From Nannobrachium achirus (taxonomy: Eukaryota > Chordata > Actinopteri > Myctophiformes > Myctophidae), in assembly GCA_963921795.1 (NCBI GenBank), contig OY997652.1, forward strand, positions 59,698,756 to 59,762,755: a stretch of 64,000 nt of DNA, read 5' to 3'. The notes beneath the pieces were generated by a model that worked only from the letters and a program-made list of their open reading frames with translations, made no database searches and had not been told where the DNA came from. Position numbers and translations under genes: made by a program. Positions 31,841-42,893 of this stretch are shown here, one piece after another (within the stretch, counting starts at the first letter, position 1; each line of letters begins with the position of its first letter).

Positions 31841-32168
31841 CAGGGGTTTTCAAAGTGGGTGACTGGGCACCCTGGGGTACCGCGACGGCAGTCCAGGGGT
31901 GCCGCGAGATATTTTGATAAGATTTGAAATTTATTTGGACATTTAAAAATGTATTTAGTATCATTTTAACTTGAAGTACCAAGTTATTTTAAGTCAGTTT
32001 TAACCAAAATGGCTTATTATCTCGCTTTCCTCAAAACATAATCGCTAAAATATGCTATAAATATTAGGTGCTGGGAGTGGAAATTAGGAATATAATAATG
32101 TAGGGGTGCCTCGGATGAAAAGAATATTTATAGGGGTGCCCCGAGCCAAAAAAGTTTGGGAACCCCTG
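31841..32168. mobile_element. hAT-type MITE (CAGGGGTTTTCAAAGTGG...)
   Basis: Ends CAGGGGTTTTCAAAGTGGG and AAAGTTTGGGAACCCCTG. Perfect 8-bp duplication CTCTACAT (31833-31840, 32169-32176). No hairpin of the dispersed family is inside. Confidence 0.94.
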
Positions 32169-32634
32169 CTCTACATGACTCAGACTTGTTGTATCTTACA
32201 GTAACTCTTAATAAATTGCATTAACTGAAAAAAATATTTATGGAAATCCTATCCTGTTCTGCTGTTTTCCCCCCGTTTCTCTTTATACACTTCTGGGACA
32301 ATTCACCGGGTCACTTTTGGATGGAAGGGTGATCTCATAGGTTCCTTGGACCCCAACAACGGCCTCTATCCTCAGTAAGTCTCTCGCCGCACGCTGTTTT
32401 TGGCTGCTTCAGAAGCTGTCTTTGCGCCGCTTGGCTCTTTGAGTAAACCTTTCACTGATGCTGCTACAGATTCACAGCGTCCAACATCCGCGGGGCGCAA
32501 ACGGAGCCTTTCCAGATTCATCACTCAAGTCTAGTGTATCATATCAGGCTTTCTCCTGTCATATGCAGGGGTGTCGCACCAAATTCTGGGCCCTGGTTAC
32601 AAGGATTCACTCACATTTTGTGCTTTAACAATTG

Positions 32635-32704
32635 AAAAATAGCAGATATACAAGCTCACAGCGCACCGAGTGCCGCGCTGCAAGCTTGTAGATCTGCTAT
32701 TTTA
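32635..32704. repeat. Dispersed hairpin, left of pair
   Basis: GAAAAATAGCAGATATACAA, CTCACAGCGCACCGAGTGCC, GCGCTGCAAGCTTGTAGATC, TGCTATTTT. Confidence 0.85.
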
Positions 32705-32938
32705 GAAAAATCGTGTTTTTGAGGTTTTTTGAAAAACCTATGTTTCTATGTCAGTGGTGCTCAAACCTTTTCATGTGAAGGACCCTAAAAATTATTGGCC
32801 ACGGACCCCCATCTCAAAATTTGAGTTCCAGGGACCCCGCAGAAGCAAACTTTGAGTTACAAATTGAGTTACTTAAAAAAAAAAAAAAAAAAAAAAAAAC
32901 ATATATTCAAAGATTTGCACACATTTTCACGATTTTTC

Positions 32939-33012
32939 AAAAATAGCAGATCTACAAGCTTGCAGCGCGGCACTCGGTGCCGCGCTGTGAGCTTGTATAT
33001 CTGCTATTTTTC
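32939..33012. repeat. Dispersed hairpin, right of pair
   Basis: AAAAATAGCAGATCTACAAG, CTTGCAGCGCGGCACTC-GG-TGCCGCGCTG, TGAGCTTGTATATCTGCTAT. The tip GCAGCGCGGCAC pairs almost completely. Confidence 0.9.
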
Positions 33013-33745
33013 AATAGCTAAAGTATAAAATAATTAAGGCCCCTCCACCTTGGGCCCTGGTAACTCAGTCCCACTTTCCCCCCTCTTGTGACGCCCCATG
33101 TCATATGCCTCATCTACTGCATGTTCCCGTGGAACCATAAGCTAGAAAAAATAAATAATCTACTGAAAGCTGGACTACAATACCAGGTCAGGTGTTAGGT
33201 TAGCCTATTACTGACTACTCCTGGCCGGGACTGTAGGTTTCCATCTTGTCAGTTCACACCTGCCAATTCCTAGACTTTTCCTAGCGGGCCTATTCTGTAA
33301 CTCTTTCTTTTCTAATGCTTCTTTTCTAAAAAGTACTGCAAGTACTCAAACTTTGCTTGTGCCCGCAAGGTCACACCAAAAGCACACTTCAAACGAAAAC
33401 TTGTGAATTAGGACAGTCTGCATAATGAGTACTTTATACTTTTGGTCCTTGAAGTAAGCCATTTACCATGAGAGGGAGTGGGTTGTTGGCTGATTTAACA
33501 CTGTTTCAGGGTTGTGCCACGAGCCGCCAGGCGAGTGACAAACAACCCTGAAAGTAAAAATAATCAAGTACTTTATTCCACCACTGGGGGAGTACTACAG
33601 GGGTGAGGGGGTCAAGAGGTGAGTCTTCAGAAAAATCGGTGTGAGTCTGCAGTTCTGACTGCAGCAGGATTTATTCCACAGCTTGGGAGCCAATATCTCT
33701 CTCTTACGCTAGACTGAAGGACCCCTGCACCTGTAAACCCTAGAA

Positions 33746-34010
33746 CAGTGGTTCTCAAAGTTTTTCATGTCAAGGACCCCCGAATGGACTCATATTAGCC
33801 CGCGGACCCCCATTTGAAAAGATATGCCAAGAATCACCTTATAAGAGAAGATTTCTTATGGCTCTAGCAGTGATTCCCAACCATTTAAATTTCAAGGACC
33901 CCCAGTTTGACATGCATTTTAGGCTACGGACCCCCATTTAATGGCATTTCAATCTCTGGGACCCCAATTTATACTGTAAAATCGATTCTACAAATGCCTT
34001 CTAAACCAGT
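33746..34010. repeat. hAT-like fragment (CAGTGGTTCTCAAAG...)
   Basis: CAGTGGTTCTCAAAGTTTTTC then AGGACCCCCGAATGG, TCTAGCAGTGATTCCCA and CCATTTAATGGCATTTC, matching 46476-46690 and 45040-45140. The right terminus is not resolved. Confidence 0.6.
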
Positions 34011-34031
34011 AGTTATTTCCCAATTTTTTTT

Positions 34032-34063
34032 AAATAGCAGATTAGTTTGTTTATCTGCTATTT
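34032..34063. repeat. Dispersed hairpin, minimal remnant
   Basis: AAATAGCAGATTAGTTTGTT paired with TATCTGCTATTT; the central CTACAAGC segment is lost. Confidence 0.55.
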
Positions 34064-34067
34064 TTGA

Positions 34068-34262
34068 AATGCAATACATTCACCCATTCACACAACGATG
34101 GCGGAAGAAACCATGCAAGACACCAACCTGCTCACCGGGAGCAACTAGGGAAGAGTCTTGCTCAAGGATTCTTTGACACCAACTCTGGGGGAGCCTGGGA
34201 TCGAACTGGGAACCCTCCGTGTTCTAATGACGGTTTCATACCCCTGAGCCACTGCCGTCCCA
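34068..34262 (-). mobile_element. tRNA-derived SINE (reverse strand)
   Basis: Read on the minus strand it begins GGGACGGCAGTGGCTCAGGG (box A-like), then GGTTCCCAGTTCGATCCCAG (box B GGTTCGATCCC-like), followed by CTTGAGCAAGACTCTTCCC and a GTGTGAATGGGTGAATG tail. These phrases are typical of teleost tRNA-SINEs. No flanking duplication was identified. Confidence 0.72.
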
Positions 34263-34582
34263 ATGCATATTTATATAACTATGGGAGATCTTTGAGTTCT
34301 TTAAATAAATAAATCAAGCTCCAAGACTATGTGGTACTGATCCAAATACAAAGTGTATACAAATACATTATTATAATCCAATAGTAAGGCTACTGTTTTT
34401 TTTTTTTTTTTTTTTTTTCAAAACAGCTGTGCCTGTCTACATGAACAGAAAAGGGTCCAATTTGGTTTAGAATAGCTTCCAGTGAACAAATCATGCCTCA
34501 AGACATGGAATATATATATTTTTTATTGTAATGTAATTATAGGCAAAAGGCTTTCAACCAATAATAAAAACAAAAGAGGCAG

Positions 34583-35502
34583 TGTTACGGCCAGTCGTAT
34601 TATTATTATAGTTATTATTATTATATTCGTGCTGGGTTGGAATTTGTATGTTTATTTGAGGCTTGGGTTATATTGTACCTTTCTTTCCTTATAAAGGTGG
34701 TGAATGGAGGATGAGTGCGGAGTGAATGCAGAGTGGAGAGTTGGGTGTGGTGCCAGTGAGATTGGCTGTGGACTGAGTGGCTGATTGACTGAGTAACATA
34801 GATTGACAGGTCCCGCCTCTGGACCTGCCCCTCCCGTCCTATTCGATGGTTTCGTCAACGCCCTGGCCAGGATTGGCCGTGCATTTGCTCCTCATCTATA
34901 AAGCCTCATTCTGTTCTAACCATGGTGGGTGGATAGCAGCTTTCCAGCAAGCAGAGACTCGATCCCTCTGTCCCTCCAGCCCATGTAGCCTTTCTGTTCT
35001 TTTGTTCCTTAGTTTGAGTTCTTTTGAGTAAGTTCCTTCGGTACCATTTTGCCTACATTTGATTCTGTTGTTAAAATGATTCTTATTTGATCCTCAGTAT
35101 TTTCATGTGCTAATTTCCAACTTTCCCAACCTTAGTTGACTTTTGAATATTATTGTTAACTCCTTATTGTTATTTTCCTTCTATTTTGTTGCCACGTAGG
35201 GGTGTTTGGTAGTTTTGTTTGGATTTTGCCCGTTGGTCTTTTTTGTAATTGTTTAGTTAGTTTAGTAGGGTTAGTAACTGTATTTTTATTTAAAGGGTTT
35301 GTTTAGGGATATTTTCTTTTAGGTCAGTAGTTTTGCTTTTGTGAACCTGCACCCTGAAGTATCTATCCTGACACTTGAAGAAAAAGCAAAAATAGAGATC
35401 TTTGTCTCTGCTAAAAATAATAATAAAAGAAATCCTTTTTGGAAAGTCGTTGTCCTTTGCATTTATGTTGCGCTCCTCCGCCCTAGAGGGGCAGTCGTAA
35501 CA
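34583..35502. mobile_element. Solo LTR (TGTTACGG...GTAACA)
   Basis: Begins TGTTACGGCCAGTCG and ends GGCAGTCGTAACA, with inverted TGTTACG/CGTAACA termini. A 5-bp duplication GGCAG (34578-34582, 35503-35507) flanks it. Inside are a TATA-like CTATAAAGCC near 34896 and AATAAAAG near 35417, the usual LTR promoter and polyadenylation signals. No internal retroelement sequence adjoins it. Probably Gypsy-like; the superfamily is not proved. Confidence 0.85.
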
Positions 35503-35594
35503 GGCAGATCTAGCGCAGTGTGTGTCCTGAGCCTGTAGATATTTGTCATATTACAGGGATGTCATCGTCAATGTTCTATTATATGTGTATAGGA

Positions 35595-35725
35595 GTGACA
35601 GGGGCAGCAGTGGGCAGTGCTCAGGACGTAGAGTGACTGCGTGGGAAATGGAAGGTTACCAGATCAAATCCGGGCTCTCCCAGTGTCGAAATGTCCTCGA
35701 GTAAGACACTGAACCCCTGTGCCCA
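35595..35725 (+). mobile_element. tRNA-derived SINE fragment
   Basis: GGCAGTGCTCAGGACGTAGA (box A-like), GGTTACCAGATCAAATCCGG (box B-like) and GTGTCGAAATGTCCTCGAGTAAGACACTGAACCCC resemble the common teleost tRNA-SINE consensus. The 3' end is not resolved. Confidence 0.65.
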
Positions 35726-36133
35726 AAACAAACTATAGGGATGTTGAATATTAGCCTTTTTGCCGATATCCGATTTTCCGATTTTGGCCAACTCTTCATT
35801 TCAGTTTCCGATATCTACTATGTAAACCACTGTTTCCCACGGACCAATTATGTACTGTGGGTAAAAATCCCATTTCTTTTTCTACATTAAATAAATAAAT
35901 AAATAGATACAAAATATATATGTATATCGGTCAATAATATGTAATATTACATATTTTAAACAATGTTATACATTTTAAAACAAATAAATACATGTAAGGA
36001 ATTCCATAAATAAATACATATAATAACCAGTAAGACTCCCTAATCGGGAGATAAGCGACCGTTGGTCGCTTATCTCCACAAATAGGCCAAAAGTTTGTTT
36101 TACCAATTATCAAGACATACGGGCAGTTGACAG

Positions 36134-37885
36134 TTTGCCATGGTTACTCATTGAAGTTGAATCTCCATATATGGAGATAACCTACGCATCACTCTAAGTC
36201 TGACCTCACCAGCCCATATTTGGGCATGAGCAACTTATGTCTCCATATAGGGAGATATGATGACATCACACAGTCCTCAGCCGATGATGTGGCGTGATGT
36301 CATACAATACACAAACGAGCCCTACAGTATAAAGGGGCAATTCTTGCCAGGAAAGAAGCATTTCTTCGACTCAGACCTTATCGCCAGGGTTGGCTTATAG
36401 CAGCTGTCGGTAGATAATGCCGGTCTTATATAAGGGTCATTTGTGTACGGTGTGATTTGCCATGGTTACTCATTGAAGTTGAATCTCCATATATGGAGAT
36501 AACCTACGCATCACACTAAGTCTGACCTCACCAGCCCATATTTGGGCATGAGCAACTTATGTCTCCATATATGGAGATATGATGACATCACACAGTCCTC
36601 AGCCGATGATGTGGCGTGATGTCATACAATACACAAACGAGCCCTACAGTATAAAGGGGCAATTCTTGCCAGGAAAGAAGCATTTCTTCGACTCAGACCT
36701 TATCGCCAGGGTTGGCTTATAGCAGCTGTCGGTAGATAATGCCGGTCTTATATAAGGGTCATTTGTGTACGGTGTGATTTGCCATGGTTACTCATTGAAG
36801 TTGAATCTCCATATATGGAGATAACCTACGCATCACACTAAGTCTGACCTCACCAGCCCATATTTGGGCATGAGCAACTTATGTCTCCATATATGGAGAT
36901 ATGATGACATCACACAGTCCTCAGGCGATGATGTGGCGTGATGTCATACAATACATAAACGAGCCCTACAGTATAAAGGGGCAATTCTTGCCAGGAAAGA
37001 AGCATTTCTTCGACTCAGACCTTATCGCCAGGGTTGGCTTATAGCAGCTGTCGGTAGATAATGCCGGTCTTATATAAGGGTCATTTGTGTACGGTGTGAT
37101 TTGCCATGGTTACTCATTGAAGTTGAATCTCCATATATGGAGATAACCTACGCATCACACTAAGTCTGACCTCACCAGCCCATATTTGGGCATGAGCAAC
37201 TTATGTCTCCATATATGGAGATATGATGACATCACACAGTCCTCAGGCGATGATGTGGCGTGATGTCATACAATACACAAACGAGCCCTACAGTATAAAG
37301 GGGCAATTCTTGCCAGGAAAGAAGCATTTCTTCGACTCAGACCTTATCGCCAGGGTTGGCTTATAGCAGCTGTCGGTAGATAATGCCGGTCTTATATAAG
37401 GGTCATTTGTGTACGGTGTGATTTGCCATGGTTACTCATTGAAGTTGAATCTCCATATATGGAGATAACCTACGCATCACACTAAGTCTGACCTCACCAG
37501 CCCATATTTGGGCATGAGCAACTTATGTCTCCATATATGGAGATATGATGACATCACACAGTCCTCAGGCGATGATGTGGCGTGATGTCATACAATACAC
37601 AAACGAGCCCTACAGTATAAAGGGGCAATTCTTGCCAGGAAAGAAGCATTTCTTCGACTCAGACCTTATCGCCAGGGTTGGCTTATAGCAGCTGTCGGTA
37701 GATAATGCCGGTCTTATATAAGGGTCATTTGTGTACGGTGTGATTTGCCATGGTTACTCATTGAAGTTGAATCTCCATATATGGAGATAACCTACGCATC
37801 ACACTAAGTCTGACCTCACCAGCCCATATTTGGGCATGAGCAACTTATGTCTCCCTCCATATATGGAGATATGATGACATCACAC
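36134..37885. repeat. 322-bp tandem satellite (5 full units plus a partial sixth)
   Basis: TTTGCCATGGTTACTCATTG starts at 36134, 36456, 36778, 37100, 37422 and 37744, an exact 322-bp period. Units are almost identical (for example CAGCCGATG versus CAGGCGATG). Each has two TCTCCATATATGGAGATA palindromes (one degraded in unit 1), one CCCATATTTGGGC, TGATGTCAT and CAGTATAAAGGGGC. The sixth unit is interrupted at 37885 by a hAT and resumes at 39040-39088. Confidence 0.97.
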
Positions 37886-39031
37886 CAGGCTTGTCAACTC
37901 TCCTGGATTTCCCAGGAGTCTCCTGGATTTTGAACCCCTCTCCTGGGAGTCTCCTGGATTGGCAAATCTCCTGGATTTCTCCTGGATTTGGTATCAAACT
38001 CCCAAAATTCACCAGAACACAGGAAATTACATCTACTATGTACATTTTCTTCTGGGGGAGGACCCCCAGACCCCCCGCTTTAGGGGTGGGGCAATGAATG
38101 CAAGAAAGATCAGACACATATTCACTTAAAGTTATACCATGTAACTTTTTTTATAAAACAAATCTTAAAATTGTCCTAACTGTTAAATCGCTAAAGTTTT
38201 AGAACCCCCACTCTGTTATTTTCAGCTTCTGAAGCCTTCTCTTTATATGTTTTCTATGAGTTGTGAGGGGGGGAGAATTTCCCGGCAAAATGATGTCATC
38301 TCCCACATGATACACTACCGGCCAATCACAGCGCCGATCATACACCACCGGCCAATCACAGCGAGTCTTGCTGTCTCTAAAGGAAGTAGCTTCCCTCAGC
38401 AACTGTGTTTACATTGGTGAAGGAATCTTGCTTGCTACTCCCTCAATTCTGGTCTAAAAATGATGGGAGACGGCTCTACGGAATCGTATCGGCAAGGCGG
38501 AGGTGCTCGCGACGGCCGCGGTGGTCCGCGCACGGCGACTCCGGCCGAAAAAAGCAATACCGCTACTGACCACTAGTTGAGCAGCTTCCACAGTACAGCT
38601 TTAAGTAATGACTTAAAAATTAGAAGTCATCATTAAAGATGTCCTTTGGTTCAGTCATCAATACATGTGTATAAAACATGCACAAAATTCACCAGAACAC
38701 AGGAAATTACATCTACTAGGTTACATTCTTTCGGGGGGAGGACCCCCAGACCCCCCCACTTTAGGGTTGGGGGCAATGCATGCAAGAAAGATCATATACG
38801 TGTAATGACTTAAAGATGAGAAGTCAGGCTGAAATTGTACCAGTGCTAGTAAAGCAAGCCTGATAAAAGTATCAAACATGCACAACATTCAACAGAACAC
38901 AGGAAAATATATAGGCCTATATCTGTTAAGAGGTTTTGGGGAGAGGACCCCCAGACCCCGGTAGGGGAGTTCCGCGCACCCCCCAAAAAATTAATCTCCT
39001 GGATTCTGACTGTCCAATGTTGACAACCCTG
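37886..39031. mobile_element. hAT-type element inserted in the satellite (CAGGCTTGTCAACTCTCC...)
   Basis: Ends CAGGCTTGTCAAC and GTTGACAACCCTG. Perfect 8-bp duplication CATCACAC (37878-37885, 39032-39039). The interior repeats CACCAGAACACAGGAAAxTA and GGGGAGGACCCCCAGACCCC three times (about 38000, 38685, 38885). It is split by a TTAA element (38130-38600). No transposase. Confidence 0.95.
38130..38600. mobile_element. TTAA-flanked MITE nested in the hAT
   Basis: TTAA at 38126-38129 and 38601-38604. Ends AGTTATACCATGTAAC and CTTCCACAGTACAGCT are weakly inverted. The neighbouring internal copy of the host repeat is uninterrupted (GTAATGACTTAAAGATGAGA near 38801), supporting insertion. Contains a duplicated CACTACCGGCCAATCACAGC-like phrase (38328, 38345). 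Confidence 0.7.
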
Positions 39032-39212
39032 CATCACACAGTCTTCAGCCGATGATGTGGCGTGATGTCATACAATACACAAACGAGCCCAGATATGAGC
39101 AGGGCAAAGGTGTGACGTGTGACGCGTGACGTGACGGACGTGACGGACGTGACGGACGGCCGGTGGAGGTTTTGATACTAAACTGCGACCTTACGGTCGC
39201 AATTAAGAAGTA

Positions 39213-39251
39213 GTGAAAATAGGCGATCTACAAGATCGCAACGCGGCACGA
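39213..39251. repeat. Half dispersed hairpin
   Basis: AGTGAAAATAGGCGATCTAC then AAGATCGCAACGCGGCAC; no right arm. Confidence 0.65.
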
Positions 39252-39430
39252 ATCGATAATGTCGGACATCTTTACCTCAAAATGCCAACCGTGTTCACGT
39301 TTTATTTGTTTTTACCATCTTTTGGCAATGTTTGATTCATAAAAGACCGATACTGTACACAGTCAAGTGCAATCAGTTAGTGTAATCAAGGTTATGTGAA
39401 CGTTATGCAGACTCTATGTACTGTATTTAT

Positions 39431-39435
<5 letters not shown>

Positions 39436-39490
<55 letters not shown>
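39436..39490. repeat. (GA)n microsatellite
   Basis: About 27 GA units. Confidence 0.96.
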
Positions 39491-39494
<4 letters not shown>

Positions 39495-39629
39495 GGGAGC
39501 GGGCACAGATTTATTTAGGGTGAACTGTCTGCAGCTTAAACCATATCACTCATTGGCTGCCTACATAAACAAAGGCCCAGCTATATTTAAGTTCTGTTGA
39601 CACGGGACACACTTTGTCAGATTCTTTAT

Positions 39630-39633
<4 letters not shown>

Positions 39634-39724
<91 letters not shown>
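39634..39724. repeat. (CA)n microsatellite
   Basis: About 45 CA units, ending immediately before the duplicated segment at 39725. Confidence 0.97.
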
Positions 39725-39725
<1 letters not shown>

Positions 39726-39955
39726 GACCTTGGCACCGTCCCGCACAGAAATGATTGGTATGTTTAAACGCCATTAGATTTGAAAGCACAGGCACACAGA
39801 GTTGCACAGCAGAATCCTGTGTCTATTTTAGGGGTTCTTTGCATCTTTTTTGACTCGCGGCACCCCTGTAAATAACCTTTTCATCCACGGCACCCCTGAA
39901 TGTTAATTATTTTAATCTTATGTCATATTGCGCTACGTAAATCGATAAGGATTGA
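39725..39955. repeat. Duplicated ~230-bp segment (partner 45176-45404)
   Basis: AGACCTTGGCACCGTCC...GTGTCTATTT...CTCGCGGCACCCCTG...TTGCGCTACGTAAAT is nearly identical, in the same orientation, at both sites. It diverges after AAATCGAT / AAATGATC. Confidence 0.9.
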
Positions 39956-40214
39956 TCGACATCAATATAAAATTACATTTTAATGTTAGACACCAATTTC
40001 AGTGTTAAAAGTGTCAAGGTTATTATGTTTTGAACATGATGACATGTACTCCGCTGCAGGTCTGTACAAAGGATGATGATCAGAGAAATGATATGTCTAT
40101 AATGTCATACTGTCCAGGACACTTTGATAAAGGAAAAGAAAACATTCTACGCCCTTGCTTCTGCGTCCACTTGACCCAGTCACGACACCATCTCCTGATA
40201 CATTGTTATGTTAG

Positions 40215-40369
40215 AATTAGCCAGTAGCTATGCCCCTCCCAAAAAGCTTTTGTCCAATGCTAGCTTAGAATAACTTCCTGCTTGCCAAGGTTTTCCTTGG
40301 CAAGCTGCCGGTTGCTAAGCTAGCATTGGACAAAAGCTTTTAGGGGAGGGGCATAGCTACTGGCTAATT
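40215..40369. mobile_element. Palindromic MITE (AATTAGCCAGTAGCTATGCC)
   Basis: Arms of ~55 bp: AATTAGCCAGTAGCTATGCCCCTCCC, then GCTTTTGTCCAATGCTAGC, mirrored to CTGGCTAATT, with CTTGCCAAGG-TTTT-CCTTGGCAAG at the core. The following segment (TAATTGTCCAATCAGAATGT) also occurs at 57255 without this palindrome, an apparent empty site. Confidence 0.85.
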
Positions 40370-40590
40370 GTCCAATCAGAATGTGACTAATGTATTCTGT
40401 AACTCCATATATCTGTGAAATTATGTTTTGTATGGGAAGAAGCAATATGGGTGCAATACTGACTTGCTGTACTATTGAACTATTCTGTTAATAAAATTAT
40501 TTCAAACTGACTTATTGTTGTGCTGCCTTTTCCTTGTGTGGACTGTGGATATATTCTTGGGTGGAAACTGAGTCTTCTGGAAATTAACTC
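40365..40590. repeat. Dispersed repeat shared with 57255-57480
   Basis: Both contain CCAATCAGAATGTGACTAAT, GTAACTCCATATATCTxTxA, TACTTGCTGTAC-like text and a CTTGTGTGGA 3' part. AATAAA is present at 40490. Possibly a LINE or LTR 3' region; not assigned. Confidence 0.55.
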
Positions 40591-41441
40591 ACTTAGCGCC
40601 GGTCGACTCCTAGATCGACTATGTCATTATGGACGTCCCTGCCGATCGACTTTAATCGACTTTTATATAAAAGCATTGTTTAAGCTTTTATTTGGGTTAA
40701 TAGACGGAGCAAATCGGTTTCCTTACCTTCAGCTGGTAATAACACGAGACCGTGAAAAAAAAGGATACGATTATGACGTCACCGCTAAACCAGGCCTTCC
40801 TGTTTGCCAGACCCATGAAATGGGTAGGCCTACATAAGCAAATGTCGGTCTGTCCCTTTTCTATATAAAGGGTATATATGATGATGACATGATGATGACA
40901 TGCCTACAAAAGGCATGATGTCATAAATGATGATGACAGACAGGGGGTCTGGCACAACCAGGTTGACCTGGTCTAGTTACAATAGACCCTTACGCAGCTT
41001 CACTAGGTCGGATTTTGATTCGGAAATTTTGTGTGTGGCGTCTGTATACGATCCGCTGCCCAGACCGATGGTGGTTTTAGACGATCAAGCACGAATTGAA
41101 CAGGATTGAGCACAGATGGCGGGCCGCGGATCTCCCATTGTGAGTCAATGGAGCGACGTCACTTTCCCATCCTTGAAACGTGGTTTAAACATGGTTTCTT
41201 CTGAAGGTTTTAGTGTTACGATGGCGCACTCTAGTGGTCTTTTTGTGGTGATTTATCATCATGGCTTTGAAAACAATGAAATTATACCCTATCATGTTGA
41301 TAAAATATATCTATTTCCCGGCAGTTTTAGCGCACATCCATATTTTAAGTTTGCAGGGAATGGGTTTTAATTACCTTCTAAAGGAATAAATATACCGGTT
41401 TAACCAAATGAACCCCTGCATCCCTATTATGGGGGAACGTT

Positions 41442-41518
41442 AGCCAAATATAGCCGACCTACAAGCTCACAAGTGTCACAACATGACACGCTGTTAGCTT
41501 GTAGATCTGCCATTTTTG
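41442..41518. repeat. Dispersed hairpin, GTGTCA-tip variant
   Basis: AGCCAAATATAGCCGACCTA, CAAGCTCACAAGTGTCACAA, CATGACACGCTGTTAGCTTG, TAGATCTGCCATTTTTGG. GTGTCA/TGACAC pair at the tip. Confidence 0.8.
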
Positions 41519-41715
41519 GGGAGAGAGTTGGTGTAGACGACAACTCCGGTGTGTCTTACTAAGCAAAGAGGGTCTAAAGCCCCTTTTTGACTGTAGCTTT
41601 AGCACCTCACTACACTACACAACACTACACCGCACCACACCACATAAAAATATCTACATTTTCTATTAAAGTACCCCTATCGGTAAGAAAAACAGATTGA
41701 CCCTTTTAACTGTGA

Positions 41716-42893
41716 TTGCGACCGTAAGGTCGCAGTTTAGTATCAAAACCTCCACCGGCCGTCCGTCCGTCCGTCGGTCGGTCGGTCGGTCGGTCGGTCG
41801 GTCGGTCACACGTCACACGTCACACCTTTGCCCTGCTCATATCTGGGCTCGTTGACCGACCGACCGACCGACCGACCGACCGACGGACGGCCGGTGGAGG
41901 TTTTGATACTAAACTGCGACCTTACGGTCGCAATAAGACCGGCATTATCTACCGACAGCTGCTATAAGCCAACCCTGGCGATAAGGTCTGAGTCGAAGAA
42001 ATGCTTCTTTCCTGGTATAAGACCGGCATTGTCTGTCGTACATTTCGGTCAATTCCAGTGGGGATGCCATTGAAAAGTTAATCTAGTTGTACAAAGTAAT
42101 CAAAGAATGGGTTGACTGGTACTGTAGGCTGGTTGACTGCTTTATCTGTGGAGAGTGTATGTCACTGAGAGTCCTTTTATAGCGATTGAAATCATGATGA
42201 GGTCACGATGAGTCATCTATGCCCAAATATAGATTTCTAGGTCAGATGGCCCATGGAGTTTGTGATGTCAAACCTAGCAACCCAATATAAACAAACCTGA
42301 TGTCAGACCTGAAGTATCCTTTTATACCCATATATGGAGATACAGAGATCTCCATATATGGCATATTAGAAAGCCCATATATGGGCATATACGGATGACA
42401 TCAGGGATATCCATATATGGGCATAAAAGGGACAAGGGCTTACAGTTAAGAGATCTCCATATATGGGCATATCAGAAAGCCCATATATGTTCATATACTG
42501 ATGACATCAGGAATATCCATATATGGGCATAAAAGGGACAAGGACTTACAGTTAAGAGATCTCCGGGCATAAAGGGACAAGGACTGTTACAGTAGATATA
42601 GAGATGTCCATATATGGGCATAAATGAACAAGGACTGACAAACACTGAGATCTCCATATAACCTATGGGAATATAAGGGACGAGGACAATGCGTAGCATT
42701 GTGAGCTTGTAGACCTATTTTCTAAATATTGTTGTACATTAAAAACTTGAAATGGGTCGTTCTGCATAGTACTTGGGATTTGTTGATGTAAATGTTCACA
42801 TAGAGTGTAATAATTGGTAAAACAAACTTTTGGCCTATTTGTGGAGATAAGCGACCAACGGTCGCTTATCTCCCGATTAGGGAGTCTTACTGG
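41716..42893 (+). mobile_element. Helitron-B element, plus orientation
   Basis: Host A, then TTGCGACCGTAAGGTCGCAG at 41716. It ends TCTCCCGATTAGGGAGTCTT...CTGG at 42893, then host T. An inverted second 5' end (CTGCGACCTTACGGTCGCAA) at 41914-41933 makes 41716-41933 a palindrome around (CGGT)n/(CCGA)n. The body carries a reverse-complement piece of the 322-bp satellite (41935-42015) and CCATATATGG repeats at about 42331-42620. Confidence 0.6.
41759..41887. repeat. Inverted (CGTC/CGGT)n and (GACC/GACG)n arrays
   Basis: CCGTCCGTCCGTCGGTCGGT at left and GACCGACCGACCGACGGACG at right, separated by ACACGTCACACGTCACACC and GCTCATATCTGGGCTCGTT. It can fold into a long stem. Confidence 0.9.

Larger units (their letters stand above)
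32566..33099. mobile_element. hAT-type element (CAGGGGTGTCGCACC...)
   Basis: Perfect 8-bp duplication GTCATATG (32558-32565, 33100-33107). It contains both hairpins typical of the family (32635-32704, 32939-33012) around the phrases AAACCTTTTCATGTGAAGGA and CCAGGGACC. A poly-A run lies at 32873-32899. The right terminus GACGCCCCA(T) has lost the usual CTG. Confidence 0.92.
36027..39202 (-). mobile_element. Helitron-B element (non-autonomous) built around a 322-bp tandem array
   Basis: Minus-strand 3' end: hairpin CTCCC-GATTA-GGGAG, TCTTACTGG, then host T (the + strand reads ACCAG at 36026-36030). Minus-strand 5' end: host A, then TTGCGACCGTAAGGTCGCAG at 39202, a short hairpin. A/T flanks and CTRR-type ends fit Helitron insertion. 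The canonical 5' TC is TT here, while a copy near 10005 may read TC. Most of the body is the satellite, and a hAT sits inside it. No Rep/helicase frame is present. Confidence 0.6.

Noticed and set aside
36134..37885. CRISPR-like array
   Set aside because: The whole 322-bp unit repeats without unique spacers, and the context is a vertebrate genome with Helitron ends.
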